Shown: positions 36,447 to 45,948 of the stretch, piece by piece
How positions within the stretch are numbered: the first letter of the stretch is position 1
How the letters are laid out: every line of letters begins with the position of its first letter
NCBI GenBank assembly: GCA_020073605.1
Contig: JAIQEW010000002.1
Coordinates: forward strand, 186,001-250,000
From: Terriglobia bacterium
GTDB taxonomy: Bacteria > Acidobacteriota > Terriglobia > Acidiferrales > UBA7541
Length of the DNA stretch: 64,000 nt
Direction: 5' to 3'
The notes under the pieces: model-generated
Seen by the model: the letters and a program-made list of their open reading frames with translations, nothing else
What the model was told of the DNA's origin: nothing
Database searches by the model: none
Made by a program: the position numbers and the translations under genes

Positions 36447-38027
36447 ATGGCCACGCAATTGTCTCCCGCGCCGGACTCCACGCCCAATTCGCAGGTAGAG
36501 ACCGCCGCGCCGCGCGTGACTCTGCGCAATTCCTTTGCTCATCCTTTTGATTCGGCAATCGCGGCGGCGCGCACCTGTTATTCTCCGCATCTCGTCGGCC
36601 CCGAAGAGGTCACCGAAAAGCAGCGCGTGAACATCGGCGCGGGTACCTACTTCGGTGGGCATCACACCGTCTACCAGCACGCGCACTTTGAATTCGGGCT
36701 CGAAAATGTGAGCCGACAGTTCGTCTGGTCGTTCCTCCACGCACATCCGTTCTACAACTCCGAGCAGCAGAGCCAGCGATATGTTCGGCTCGACCGCGCG
36801 CAGGCGTACGTCCCCGCGCAGAGCGCGCAGTTCGGTTCGGCCGAGCGGGCCATCTACGAAAAGGCGGTCACGCGCGCGTGGGAGCATTACCGCGAGCTGA
36901 CGCGCGTGCTTGAGCCAGCGGCTCGCGCCATTTTAGGCGACATCTGGCACGTGAACGCTGCGTCGCACGCCAAGCGCGTGCAGAAGGTCGAGCGGCAATC
37001 GGGAAAGCGCGCGATCGAAGTGGCGCGTTACGTCCTGCCCGTGGCGGCGTTCACCACGATGGTGCATACGCTTTCGGGCATCGTGCTTCACCGGCTCTGG
37101 CGCATGTCCGCGGCGAACGACACGCCCTCCGAGGCTCGCCACGTGATCGGCGAGATGGTCGCACGCGTCCGCGAAGTCGATCCCCAATTTTTCGACCGAT
37201 TCGCGAACGAGCCGATGGAAGAAGTGCCGGAATTCCAGCAGCCGCCGAGCGACGGCGAGGCGTTTGCCCGCGAATTCGACGCGCGCCTCGCGGGACTTAC
37301 GTCGCGGCTCATCGATTTCTCGCCCGGAGCCGTGGGCTCGATGGCGGCGGCGTATCGGGCGGTCGTGGGGCTCACCGAGGCGGAATGCCCCGACGCCGAA
37401 GCGCTCGACCGCATGCTCAATCCGGCGCGCAATCCGTATCGCCGCGAGACGCTCAACATCGGCATGCACGCGCCGATGATGCGCCCGCTCGATCACGCGA
37501 ATTTCACGTTCGCGAAGAAAATCAGCCACACGGCCGATAGTCAAGATCAGCGGCATCGCATGGTCCCCGGGTCGCGGCCGCTATTGACGCTGGCGGACAC
37601 GCGCTCGCCCGACTACATGACGCCGATGCTGATCCGCGACAATCCGCGCGCGCTCGAAATCTATCAACAAGCGATGGAAGAGGCGTGGGCGGCGAAGAAT
37701 GAACTGCTCGACCGCGGCGTGCCGCGCGAGTTCGCGCTCTACCTGCTGCCCAATGCGAAGTCGATTCGCCTGGTCGAATCGGGCTCGCTGCTGCACCTGC
37801 TGCACAAATGGACCATGCGGACCTGCTTCAACGCGCAGGAAGAGATCTATCAGGCTTCGATCGAGGAGGTCGAGCAGGTGCGCGACGCGCTGCCCGAACT
37901 CGGGCGCTACATCGGCCCGCCGTGCTACCTCCGCGCCGGAATTTCGACTCCCATCTGCACCGAAGGCTCGCACTTCTGCGGCGTGAAAGTCTGGCTCAAT
38001 TTCCCCAATATCGAGCGGCGCATTTGA
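36447..38027 (+). CDS. thyX: double-domain ThyX-family (FAD-dependent thymidylate synthase) protein
   Basis: A 526-residue protein about twice the usual ThyX length, made of two ThyX-like halves (about 15-250 and 290-526). The ThyX signature RHR-x2-S-x-N-x2-S-x-RY is divided. The first half has HPFYNSEQQSQRY, ending in S-x-RY but lacking RHR. The second half has DQRHRMVPGSRPLL, with RHR but no S-x-RY. ThyX methylates dUMP using methylene-THF, FAD and NADPH, normally as a homotetramer. The two halves may pair to build complete sites within one chain. No thyA is seen in the window. Confidence 0.8.
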   Translation: MATQLSPAPDSTPNSQVETAAPRVTLRNSFAHPFDSAIAAARTCYSPHLVGPEEVTEKQRVNIGAGTYFGGHHTVYQHAHFEFGLENVSRQFVWSFLHAHPFYNSEQQSQRYVRLDRAQAYVPAQSAQFGSAERAIYEKAVTRAWEHYRELTRVLEPAARAILGDIWHVNAASHAKRVQKVERQSGKRAIEVARYVLPVAAFTTMVHTLSGIVLHRLWRMSAANDTPSEARHVIGEMVARVREVDPQFFDRFANEPMEEVPEFQQPPSDGEAFAREFDARLAGLTSRLIDFSPGAVGSMAAAYRAVVGLTEAECPDAEALDRMLNPARNPYRRETLNIGMHAPMMRPLDHANFTFAKKISHTADSQDQRHRMVPGSRPLLTLADTRSPDYMTPMLIRDNPRALEIYQQAMEEAWAAKNELLDRGVPREFALYLLPNAKSIRLVESGSLLHLLHKWTMRTCFNAQEEIYQASIEEVEQVRDALPELGRYIGPPCYLRAGISTPICTEGSHFCGVKVWLNFPNIERRI

Positions 38028-38776
38028 CGCCGAACGTGCGCGGCTACAGGGAAGATCTCGCCTACATCCATGACGCTGGCTACAGCGACTACGCACTCGG
38101 CGCCGCGCCGGGACTGCTAAAGATTCTGAAGAAAGCCGGGATCACCGACGGCCTTGTGGTCGATCTCGGCTGCGGCAGCGGGCGCTGGGCGCGCGAGTTG
38201 AATCGAGCCGGTTACCGGGTTCTCGGCATCGATCAGTCGCGCGCGATGATCGGGCTGGCGCGCAGGATCGCGCCAGGCTCGTGCTTCAAGATCGCATCAC
38301 TTTGGAGCGTCCGCCTGCCGCCATGCAAAGCGATTACCTCGATCGGCGAGTGCCTCAACTACAGCTTCGATCGTGCGAGCGGCAGAGGCGCCCTCACGCG
38401 CTTGTTCAGGCGTGCGTATCGCGCGCTCAAGCCGGGAGCAATCCTGATCTGCGATTTCGCCGGGCCGGAACGCCGGCCCAGGCGGGGCGCGCGCATCCAC
38501 GAATCAGTCGGGCGCGATTGGTCGGTGGCGGCGAAAACGACGGCCCGCGGGCCCCGCGTGATTTGCCGGCGCATTGTGGCGTTACGCCGGTTCGGCAAGA
38601 AATGGAGACGGAGCGAGGAAGTACACTACCTGCGCCTCTACAGCGTTGCGGAAGTCGCGGGATGCCTCGCACGGTGCGGCTTTCGGGTTCGCGTTGTTCG
38701 CGGCTACGGCAAGTTTCGGTTCCCGAGAGGCATCGATGGAGTGGTCGCCCTGAAGCCGAAGTCCCGTGGTAACTAG
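38024..38776 (+). CDS. class I SAM-dependent methyltransferase
   Basis: About 250 residues with SAM motif I LVVDLGCGSGRWARELNRAGY, an acidic residue in GIDQSRAMI and the post-motif RALKPGAILICDFAG. The start is uncertain: TTG at 38024 overlaps the thyX stop and GTG at 38036 is an alternative. It is likely coupled to thyX. The substrate is unknown. Its stop overlaps the convergent ABC gene by 3 nt. Confidence 0.75.
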   Translation: MTPNVRGYREDLAYIHDAGYSDYALGAAPGLLKILKKAGITDGLVVDLGCGSGRWARELNRAGYRVLGIDQSRAMIGLARRIAPGSCFKIASLWSVRLPPCKAITSIGECLNYSFDRASGRGALTRLFRRAYRALKPGAILICDFAGPERRPRRGARIHESVGRDWSVAAKTTARGPRVICRRIVALRRFGKKWRRSEEVHYLRLYSVAEVAGCLARCGFRVRVVRGYGKFRFPRGIDGVVALKPKSRGN

Positions 38777-39573
38777 GCCGGGATTTCAGGGACAGCGGCG
38801 ATCAAGGCTTGCGTGTAAGCGTTCTGAGGTGCCTGAAGAACCTGCTCCGCCGGACCGAATTCCACGAAGCGTCCGGCCTGCATCACGGCGACGCGCGTCG
38901 CGAGCTGCGCGACCACCGGAAGGCTGTGCGAGATCAAAATCAGCGTGAGAGAAAGCTCGCGCCGCAGGCGGTCGAGCAGCTCCAGAATCTGCGCACCCAC
39001 CGAGACATCCAGCGCCGAGACGGGCTCGTCCGCGACCACAAGCTCCGGCCGCAGAATCAGCGCTCGCGCGATTCCAATGCGCTGGCGCTGGCCGCCGGAG
39101 AATTCGTGCGGGTAGCGGCCCAGCGCATCGCCGCCGAGTCCGACAGCTTCGAGCATCGCGGCCACGCGCGCGCGGCGCTCGGCGCGCGAAAGCTGCGGCT
39201 CGTGGATCGCCAGGGGCTCGCCGACAATCGTGCCCACGCGCATGCGCGCGTTGAGTGACGCAATCGGGTCCTGAAATACCATCTGGATTCGACGACGCAA
39301 CGCGCGCAGCTCGCCGCCGTGTGCGCCGAGCCAGTCCTGCCCGCGGAATCGCATTTCGCCGGAGTCCGGCTCGATCAGGCGCAAGAGCATCCGCGCGAGC
39401 GTCGTCTTGCCGCAACCCGATTCGCCGACAATGCCGAGCGTCTCGCCACGCTCGAGCGAAAAGCTCACGCTATCGACGGCGACACCGCGGCCCGAAGAGT
39501 GCGTGAACGCCCCGGTTGAGACCGGGAACGATTTTCGCAGATCGCGTACTTCGAGGATGTGTGCGTCGCTCAT
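38773..39573 (-). CDS. OppF-like ABC transporter ATP-binding protein
   Basis: A 266-residue ATPase with Walker A GESGCGKTT, signature FSGGQRQR, Walker B LVVADEPVSALD and an H-loop LISHS. The layout is that of the DppF/OppF subunit. It is 12 nt downstream of the OppD-like gene. No permease or solute-binding protein is adjacent, so the partner genes lie elsewhere. Confidence 0.85.
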   Translation of the reverse strand: MSDAHILEVRDLRKSFPVSTGAFTHSSGRGVAVDSVSFSLERGETLGIVGESGCGKTTLARMLLRLIEPDSGEMRFRGQDWLGAHGGELRALRRRIQMVFQDPIASLNARMRVGTIVGEPLAIHEPQLSRAERRARVAAMLEAVGLGGDALGRYPHEFSGGQRQRIGIARALILRPELVVADEPVSALDVSVGAQILELLDRLRRELSLTLILISHSLPVVAQLATRVAVMQAGRFVEFGPAEQVLQAPQNAYTQALIAAVPEIPA

Positions 39574-39585
39574 TGCGCAGCGCCG

Positions 39586-40596
39586 TCAGCGGGCGAGGAT
39601 ACACCTCGTGCGATGATTTTCACTCGCGCCGCTCGCGTGAATGAGTTCCGGCACGGCCACGTCGCATTCCGCCACGTGGCGCGAGCAGCGCGGAGCAAAC
39701 GCGCAGCCCGTTGGCAGCGCGTCGAGCGCGGGAACCGCTCCGGGGATGGACGCCAGCCTCTCGCGCACCAGTCGCGGAGCCGCGCGCAGCAGGCCCTCGG
39801 TGTAAGGATGTCTCGGATGGCGCAAGACCTCGGCGGCGGGACCTTCCTCGACGACGCGGCCCGCATACATCACGGCGACCCGGTCGGCGATCTGTGAGAC
39901 TACGCCGAAATCATGCGTGATAAAGAGAAGCGAGAGCCGGAGTTCGCGCCGCAGCGCGGCAAGCAATTCGAGAATCTGTTTTTGCACGGTCACATCAAGC
40001 GCCGTCGTCGGCTCGTCCGCGATCAGCACGCCCGGGCCGGCTGCGAGCGCCATCGCGATCATCGCACGCTGGCGCAGCCCGCCCGAAAGCTGGTGAGGAT
40101 ATTGCCTCGCACGCCGCTCCGGCTCCGGAACAGCTGCGCGCGTAAGCGCGTCGAGCGTGCGGCGGTGAATCTCGCTGACGTTGAGACTGGGTTCGTGGAC
40201 GCGGATCGCTTCTTCGACTTGCGCGCCGACGCGCAGGACGGGATTGAGCGCCGTCATCGGCTCCTGAAAAACCATCGCGATTTCGCGGCCGCGCACCGCG
40301 CGCATCTCGGAGGGCCCTGCAGCGAGCATATCTTCCCGTTTCGAAGAGCCTGCCCCCGCGCCGTTTCCGTTTGCTGTGGCGCGCTGCAGCCAGGCTTCAC
40401 CCTTGCGGCGCGCGCCCGGCGGCTCGAGTCCCATCAGTGCGAGCGCCAGCATCGTCTTGCCGGACCCGGACTCACCGACGATGCCGAGCGTCTCACCCTC
40501 GCCGAGCGTGAGCGACACGTCGTTCACCGGCCGGATCCAGCCGGATCGCGTCGGCAGTTCGACCGTCAGCCCGCGCACTTCGAGCCTCATCGCCAT
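39586..40596 (-). CDS. OppD-like ABC transporter ATP-binding protein
   Basis: A 336-residue ATPase: Walker A GESGSGKTM, signature LSGGLRQR, Walker B LIADEPTTALD, and the C-terminal Cys-rich oligopeptide-permease extension (CAFAPRCSRHVAECD), which in DppD/OppD binds an Fe-S cluster or zinc. ATG at 40596 is preferred; the longer frame has no protein-like N-terminus. It pairs with the OppF-like gene downstream. Confidence 0.85.
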   Translation of the reverse strand: MAMRLEVRGLTVELPTRSGWIRPVNDVSLTLGEGETLGIVGESGSGKTMLALALMGLEPPGARRKGEAWLQRATANGNGAGAGSSKREDMLAAGPSEMRAVRGREIAMVFQEPMTALNPVLRVGAQVEEAIRVHEPSLNVSEIHRRTLDALTRAAVPEPERRARQYPHQLSGGLRQRAMIAMALAAGPGVLIADEPTTALDVTVQKQILELLAALRRELRLSLLFITHDFGVVSQIADRVAVMYAGRVVEEGPAAEVLRHPRHPYTEGLLRAAPRLVRERLASIPGAVPALDALPTGCAFAPRCSRHVAECDVAVPELIHASGASENHRTRCILAR

Positions 40597-40682
40597 GGAC
40601 ACATGATATGTCTGGCGGGAAGCTGTCCGGCGAAGTTTTGCAGCGGGAATTTCGTGGCGCACGCTTGGCGAGCAGCAGCGCG

Positions 40683-41108
40683 CTAGCGGCGGGCGATCGG
40701 GATCACGAAGCGGAGCGCGGTATGGGTATCGGAGAAGCGGCAAACTTTGTTGTCGGTGAGGCCCGCAGACTTGCCGGCCGCCATCACGTCCGCCTCACGG
40801 ATGTGTTTTTGCCCCTTCGGATAGACGACCCAGACGGCGCCGCTGCGGTTCATTTGGGGCTCGATCGATTTGAGTCGCGCGAGGGCTTTCAGGTCTTCGG
40901 CGCCGAGGAAGATCAGGTCAGATTCTTTCTGCGGTTTTCCGCGCGCGGCGTCCGGCGCAATCGCGGCGAGATCCTTTAGGAACGCAGCGTCTTCGACACC
41001 GAGAACATTGATTCGCAGGCCCGGCTTGACGCCCAGCTTGTCGAGCAGCGCGCGATGCGAATAGTCGCGTTCCGGCGCGCGAGGTTTCTTGGCGTTCTTG
41101 TGCGGCAC
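40683..41108 (-). CDS. DUF3052-like protein of unknown function
   Basis: A 141-residue soluble protein from GTG. It contains LLDKLGVKPGLRINVLGV, SDLIFLGAEDLKALARL and GAVWVVYPKGQKHIREADV, a pattern I associate with DUF3052. It lies 15 nt downstream of rpoD and may be in the same transcript. No catalytic motif is visible. Confidence 0.65.
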   Translation of the reverse strand: MPHKNAKKPRAPERDYSHRALLDKLGVKPGLRINVLGVEDAAFLKDLAAIAPDAARGKPQKESDLIFLGAEDLKALARLKSIEPQMNRSGAVWVVYPKGQKHIREADVMAAGKSAGLTDNKVCRFSDTHTALRFVIPIARR

Positions 41109-41123
41109 GGGGAGGCCGTAAAC

Positions 41124-42848
<1,725 letters not shown>

Positions 42849-43080
42849 TATGTCTCTCCCTTACGAGGCCAATCGGCACGCCGATATGAGTTCCCAAGTA
42901 CAGAAAGCCGGGATAGACACCCCGGCGCCCCACTAGATTATTTACGTATGGACGGATGAATAAGACGATCCCCTGAACCCGCTGCCGTTCTTTGCCGCTC
43001 GCGCCCAACTTGCCCCGCGCCCTATGAATACAGTTATATGATGCTCCGCGCGCCCCGGCCGTTTCCTCCGAAACCCTACA

Positions 43081-43110
43081 ATACTACATTAGCCGTTGAT
43101 CGAGCGTCAA
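43081..43110 (-). promoter_or_regulatory. rpoD promoter
   Basis: Minus strand: TTGACG (43110-43105), 18-nt spacer, TAGTAT (43086-43081), about 230 nt upstream of the rpoD GTG. The region from 42849 to 43080 holds no gene, only this leader. The transposon target site begins 7 nt upstream of the -35. Confidence 0.5.
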
Positions 43111-43117
43111 CGAAGTG

Positions 43118-43126
43118 CTGTAAATG
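43118..43126 (+). repeat. 9-bp target site duplication, left copy
   Basis: CTGTAAATG, repeated exactly at 45949-45957 on the other side of the element. A 9-bp duplication is within the range made by IS1-family transposases. Confidence 0.9.
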
Positions 43127-43143
43127 GGTAGTGGTGTCATTTG
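43127..43143 (+). repeat. left terminal inverted repeat
   Basis: GGTAGTGGTGTCATTTG, paired with 45932-45948 on the opposite strand (15 of 17 identical). The same 17-mer occurs at 22885. Confidence 0.9.
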
Positions 43144-43214
43144 GATTATAAGGTGTTGGTGGCGGCCTTGCCAAGGTGAGCGGCCACCGGATCGTCATAC
43201 TGGATTGGATGCCC

Positions 43215-43661
43215 TCACTGGATTTTTTCGATCTTGGTTATTTCCATCTCCTGAGGCTTGGTGGAGTGGTCGAAGCGGACACAGAAGTTATCGAAGAAAC
43301 CGTTCCTACCGAGTATCCCAGTAACCGAAAGCTTTTTGCAGAACCCGGCCATAACGTCGATTATCCAATCTGTCTCAACGAATATCCTGACCTTATGGAA
43401 ATAAACCGGTTCAGGAGTCGTCTGGGTGATGCCGCCAATCATGTCCTCAATCCCACTCTGGTAGTCAATCCCGAGGTAAGCCGCTACATCAGCCTTGAAA
43501 AGGCACCACGGTGAACCGGAATCTACCACAGCAGGGAATCTCGGAGATTGCCTATGGTCATGGCCGACACGTATATTCACGAGAGGCATCCATAGGCCTG
43601 TCTCGTTCTTGAAAGCCGCTGCTGGTTTGTCCAACGGCAAACGCATGTATTTCTTCTTCAT
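43215..43661 (-). CDS. retropepsin-like aspartyl protease, transposon passenger
   Basis: A 148-residue protein with an aspartyl-protease active site (FPAVVDSGSPWCLFKADVA; D-S-G in place of D-T-G), the flap-like middle and the second conserved element TGILGRNGFFDNFCVRFD. It is the size of a single-domain, dimerising retropepsin. It is encoded 10 nt after the DUF5678 gene, so the two form a unit. Such pairs are common in mobile and toxin-antitoxin-like settings; their joint function is unknown. Confidence 0.7.
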   Translation of the reverse strand: MKKKYMRLPLDKPAAAFKNETGLWMPLVNIRVGHDHRQSPRFPAVVDSGSPWCLFKADVAAYLGIDYQSGIEDMIGGITQTTPEPVYFHKVRIFVETDWIIDVMAGFCKKLSVTGILGRNGFFDNFCVRFDHSTKPQEMEITKIEKIQ

Positions 43662-43671
43662 GTCGGAGTCC

Positions 43672-43866
43672 TTAGTAAACAGCGGGCGACCAACTTTTGG
43701 GCGCCCAAATCACAATAGGGTCCTGGACTCCGTTTTTCTTGGCCTCTTCGACGGCCTCTGTCATTGTTTCGCCTCTTCCTACGACTTCGGTCTCTTTTTC
43801 GTTCAGAGCAAGCCAGCAGTTTCTCGGTGCCTCCCTCAGTACCGTAGTCAGATCATCGTGCGCCAT
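43672..43866 (-). CDS. DUF5678-like small protein, transposon passenger
   Basis: A 64-residue protein. ATG at 43866 is chosen because GGGAGGAA lies about 7 nt upstream; a longer frame to 44007 has no ribosome site. The sequence (CWLALNEKETEVVGRGETM, then TEAVEEAKKNGVQDPIVIW) matches the DUF5678 pattern, a HicB-like small domain often found beside aspartyl-protease-like genes. A partner or antitoxin role is inferred. Confidence 0.65.
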   Translation of the reverse strand: MAHDDLTTVLREAPRNCWLALNEKETEVVGRGETMTEAVEEAKKNGVQDPIVIWAPKSWSPAVY

Positions 43867-43970
43867 TTGCGTTCCTCCCCTTGCTGTGACGATACCACCG
43901 CAGTTTTCCGCTCTTTTCGCATTGTTATGTGTATGTCGCGGAATCAACATTACGCAACCGAATTTTCCTG

Positions 43971-43999
43971 TTGACATCACCTGTATCACATGATACAAG
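43971..43999 (+). promoter_or_regulatory. promoter and palindromic operator of the RHH gene
   Basis: TTGACA (43971-43976), 17-nt spacer, TACAAG (43994-43999). Inside lies the perfect palindrome TGTATCACATGATACA (43982-43997), overlapping the spacer and -10. The predicted start point falls at the ATG (44006), and no Shine-Dalgarno is present, so a leaderless message is likely. The palindrome suits a ribbon-helix-helix dimer, implying autorepression. Confidence 0.65.
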
Positions 44000-44005
44000 A
44001 AATAC

Positions 44006-44212
44006 ATGGAAACGAAAACAATTAATTTGCGTGACCTTCCAGAGGACCTGGTCCGACGAGCGAAAGCGTGTGCGGCACTTCACGGGCTGACGTTAAAAGA
44101 CTTTGTCGCCCGCGCAATAGACGTTGCAACTCAAAAGGATGTACCAGCAATGGCGGCTACTGCTGCGTTCCTTGGACGGGAAGCTCGCAAAAAGAGGTCA
44201 AAGGCCAAGTAG
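44006..44212 (+). CDS. ribbon-helix-helix DNA-binding protein, transposon passenger
   Basis: A 68-residue protein of the Arc/MetJ-type fold: TINLRDLPEDLVRRAKACAA is the beta strand and first helix, and HGLTLKDFVARAIDVA the second helix. The C-terminus is basic. It resembles plasmid-stability and antitoxin regulators. It is divergent from the DUF5678-protease pair and overlies a palindromic operator, so it may control both directions. No toxin is directly adjacent; the NYN nuclease in the same element is the nearest candidate. Confidence 0.75.
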   Translation: METKTINLRDLPEDLVRRAKACAALHGLTLKDFVARAIDVATQKDVPAMAATAAFLGREARKKRSKAK

Positions 44213-44213
44213 G

Positions 44214-44253
44214 AAACAAAAGCCCCGCCTCAGCAGCGAACTGAGAACGGGGC
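44214..44253 (-). terminator. strong hairpin, terminator-like on the minus strand
   Basis: Arms GCCCCG (44222-44227) and CGGGGC (44248-44253) with inner arms CTCAG and CTGAG. On the minus strand it is followed by TTTTGTTT. No minus-strand gene lies upstream within the element, so it may block antisense read-through into the RHH promoter, or act as a plus-strand hairpin insulating the transposase. Confidence 0.5.
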
Positions 44254-44331
44254 CAAATCCAGCAAGCGGGGTTAGCCGCATGCCGAACCCTAAACGGATT
44301 ATCGGCTCTGCCCCGCAGAAAGGCAAGAGCC

Positions 44332-45135
44332 GTGAACGTCCTACCGATTGAGAAGCAAATCCAAATAGTGAGTGCTTTGGTTGAGGGTAACTCCGTACGT
44401 GCAACCGCTCGTATGGTTGGCGTCGAGCACAAGACCGTTCTGCGCGTCCTGCTTCGCGTGGGAGATCGGTGCGCCCTGCTATTGAATGAGCGAATGCGCC
44501 GACTCCCTTGCAAGATCGTTCAGGTGGACGAAATATGGACCTATGTAGGCAAGCATGAACGCTTCTTACAACCCGGCGAGAACGCAGTAGAACTAGGCGA
44601 TCAATACGTCTTTGTGGCGATGGATTCGGAATCAAAGCTCATCCCGTGCTTCCGCGTGGGTAAGCGAAACTCAGCCAATGCTTGGTACTTCATGCAGGAA
44701 CTAGAGACGCGCCTTGCGAACCGAGTGCAACTCACAACCGACGGTTTTAGGCCCTATGGTCCGGCGGTTGAGGATGCGTTTGGCGAGCGCATAGATTACG
44801 CGATGCTCGTCAAAATGTACGAAAACGACTCACGCGCCGCGTATAGCGCCGGTGAACTAGTGGATGCGAGACCTATCCCAGTCAGCGGAAACCCGAAGCC
44901 GTATCTAATTTCTACGTCACACATTGAGAGACAGAACTTAACGATCAGGATGCAGCTGCGAAGATTTACGAGACTAACCAACGCTTTTAGTAAGAAACTT
45001 GTTAACTTGAAAGCAGCCCTCGCGATACACTTTGCGCATTACAACTTTTGTCGCATTCATCAGTCTCTGAGGGCTACACCTGCGATGGCCGCGGGAATAA
45101 CTGAATCTCTATGGGACTTGAAAATGTTGCTCTAA
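44332..45135 (+). CDS. IS1-family transposase
   Basis: A 267-residue single-ORF transposase. The N-terminal HTH (IVSALVEGNSVRATARMVG) corresponds to InsA. The catalytic core has Asp in QVDEIWTYVG, Asp in TTDGF and Glu in HIERQNLTIRM. The tail HFAHYNFCRIHQSLRATPAM is typical of the IS1 group that needs no programmed frameshift. It starts at GTG. It looks intact and should act on the 17-bp ends. Confidence 0.9.
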   Translation: MNVLPIEKQIQIVSALVEGNSVRATARMVGVEHKTVLRVLLRVGDRCALLLNERMRRLPCKIVQVDEIWTYVGKHERFLQPGENAVELGDQYVFVAMDSESKLIPCFRVGKRNSANAWYFMQELETRLANRVQLTTDGFRPYGPAVEDAFGERIDYAMLVKMYENDSRAAYSAGELVDARPIPVSGNPKPYLISTSHIERQNLTIRMQLRRFTRLTNAFSKKLVNLKAALAIHFAHYNFCRIHQSLRATPAMAAGITESLWDLKMLL

Positions 45136-45145
45136 AAGCGCGAAC

Positions 45146-45165
45146 GGCCCACGGTTAGGTGGGCC
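45146..45165 (+). other. hairpin after the transposase gene
   Basis: GGCCCAC (45146-45152) and GTGGGCC (45159-45165) pair around a 6-nt loop, 10 nt after the transposase stop. No U-run follows, so it is a weak terminator or an mRNA end-stabiliser. Confidence 0.4.
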
Positions 45166-45263
45166 ATTCGACCCAGCGATGCTATCACTGGGGCTGTTGA
45201 AATCCACACGTATTTTGGCAGTTAAAGTAAATAGCCGTCAAGCGAAAATAAGGCGAAGGTGCC

Positions 45264-45893
45264 ATGGCATCAGGCAAAAGAAGAACCATAGTCTACATAG
45301 ACGGATTCAATTTGTTTCACGGCCTGAAGAAAATGGGCTGGAAAAGGTTTTATTGGTTGGATGTTCATGCCTTGTCTCGTCGGCTTCTTTCTGATTTTCA
45401 AGTCTTGGTAATTGTAAAGTATTTCACGTCCCGAGTAACTAGCGACCCGCACGAACAGAAACGTCAAAACACATATCTAGAAGCCCTAGAAACTCTACCA
45501 GACATCGAAATCGAATATGGCAAGTTCACTTCAGATCAATGGGAGTGTTTCAAGTGTCACAAGATTTACCCGATTTACCATGAGAAACAGACCGACGTTA
45601 ATATCGCCGTCAGTCTTTTGGTAGACGCGCAAGAAGATCATTTCGATGACGCCATCCTGATAACTGCCGATAGTGACCTAGTGCGCCCCGTGAGCTACGT
45701 CAAAAACTCATATCCCGATAAACGCGTCATAGTCGGATTTCCACCAGGGCGTCATACGAACGATTTAGAGCCACCTATTGCAAACAAGAATGTTCACTTG
45801 AATCACAGCGGATTCTTCTCGACCTGCCAACTTCCCGAAGAAGTGAAATCTAAGAGCGGGTTCCCGCTTACGCGACCTAAGAGTTGGGTGTGA
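45264..45893 (+). CDS. NYN-domain (PIN-like) nuclease, transposon passenger
   Basis: A 209-residue NYN/LabA-like protein. The first acidic site is in VYIDGFNLFHGLKK, the second in KQTDVNIAVSLLVDA and the third in ILITADSDLVRPV, giving the PIN-type metal cluster. CFKC in the middle may bind zinc. NYN proteins are usually single-strand RNases; several are toxins or defence effectors. It is the last gene in the transposon, with GGCGAAGG before its ATG. Confidence 0.8.
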   Translation: MASGKRRTIVYIDGFNLFHGLKKMGWKRFYWLDVHALSRRLLSDFQVLVIVKYFTSRVTSDPHEQKRQNTYLEALETLPDIEIEYGKFTSDQWECFKCHKIYPIYHEKQTDVNIAVSLLVDAQEDHFDDAILITADSDLVRPVSYVKNSYPDKRVIVGFPPGRHTNDLEPPIANKNVHLNHSGFFSTCQLPEEVKSKSGFPLTRPKSWV

Positions 45894-45931
45894 GGATGAT
45901 TTCGGTTGCCAAACTTACATGCCTAGAATTT

Positions 45932-45948
45932 CAAATGACACCAGCACC
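45932..45948 (-). repeat. right terminal inverted repeat
   Basis: Reads GGTGCTGGTGTCATTTG on the minus strand and pairs with the left end at 43127-43143. Confidence 0.9.

Larger units (their letters stand above)
43127..45948. mobile_element. IS1-family transposon with passenger genes
   Basis: A 2822-bp element bounded by 17-bp imperfect terminal inverted repeats (GGTAGTGGTGTCATTTG on the left; GGTGCTGGTGTCATTTG on the reversed right end; two mismatches) and exact 9-bp target duplications. The ends begin GGT as IS1 ends do. Inside are an intact IS1-type transposase and four passengers: a retropepsin-like protein and a DUF5678 protein (minus), a ribbon-helix-helix protein and an NYN-domain nuclease (plus). 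The interior is AT-richer than the host. The intact ends and duplications argue for recent insertion between msrA and rpoD. Confidence 0.9.
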
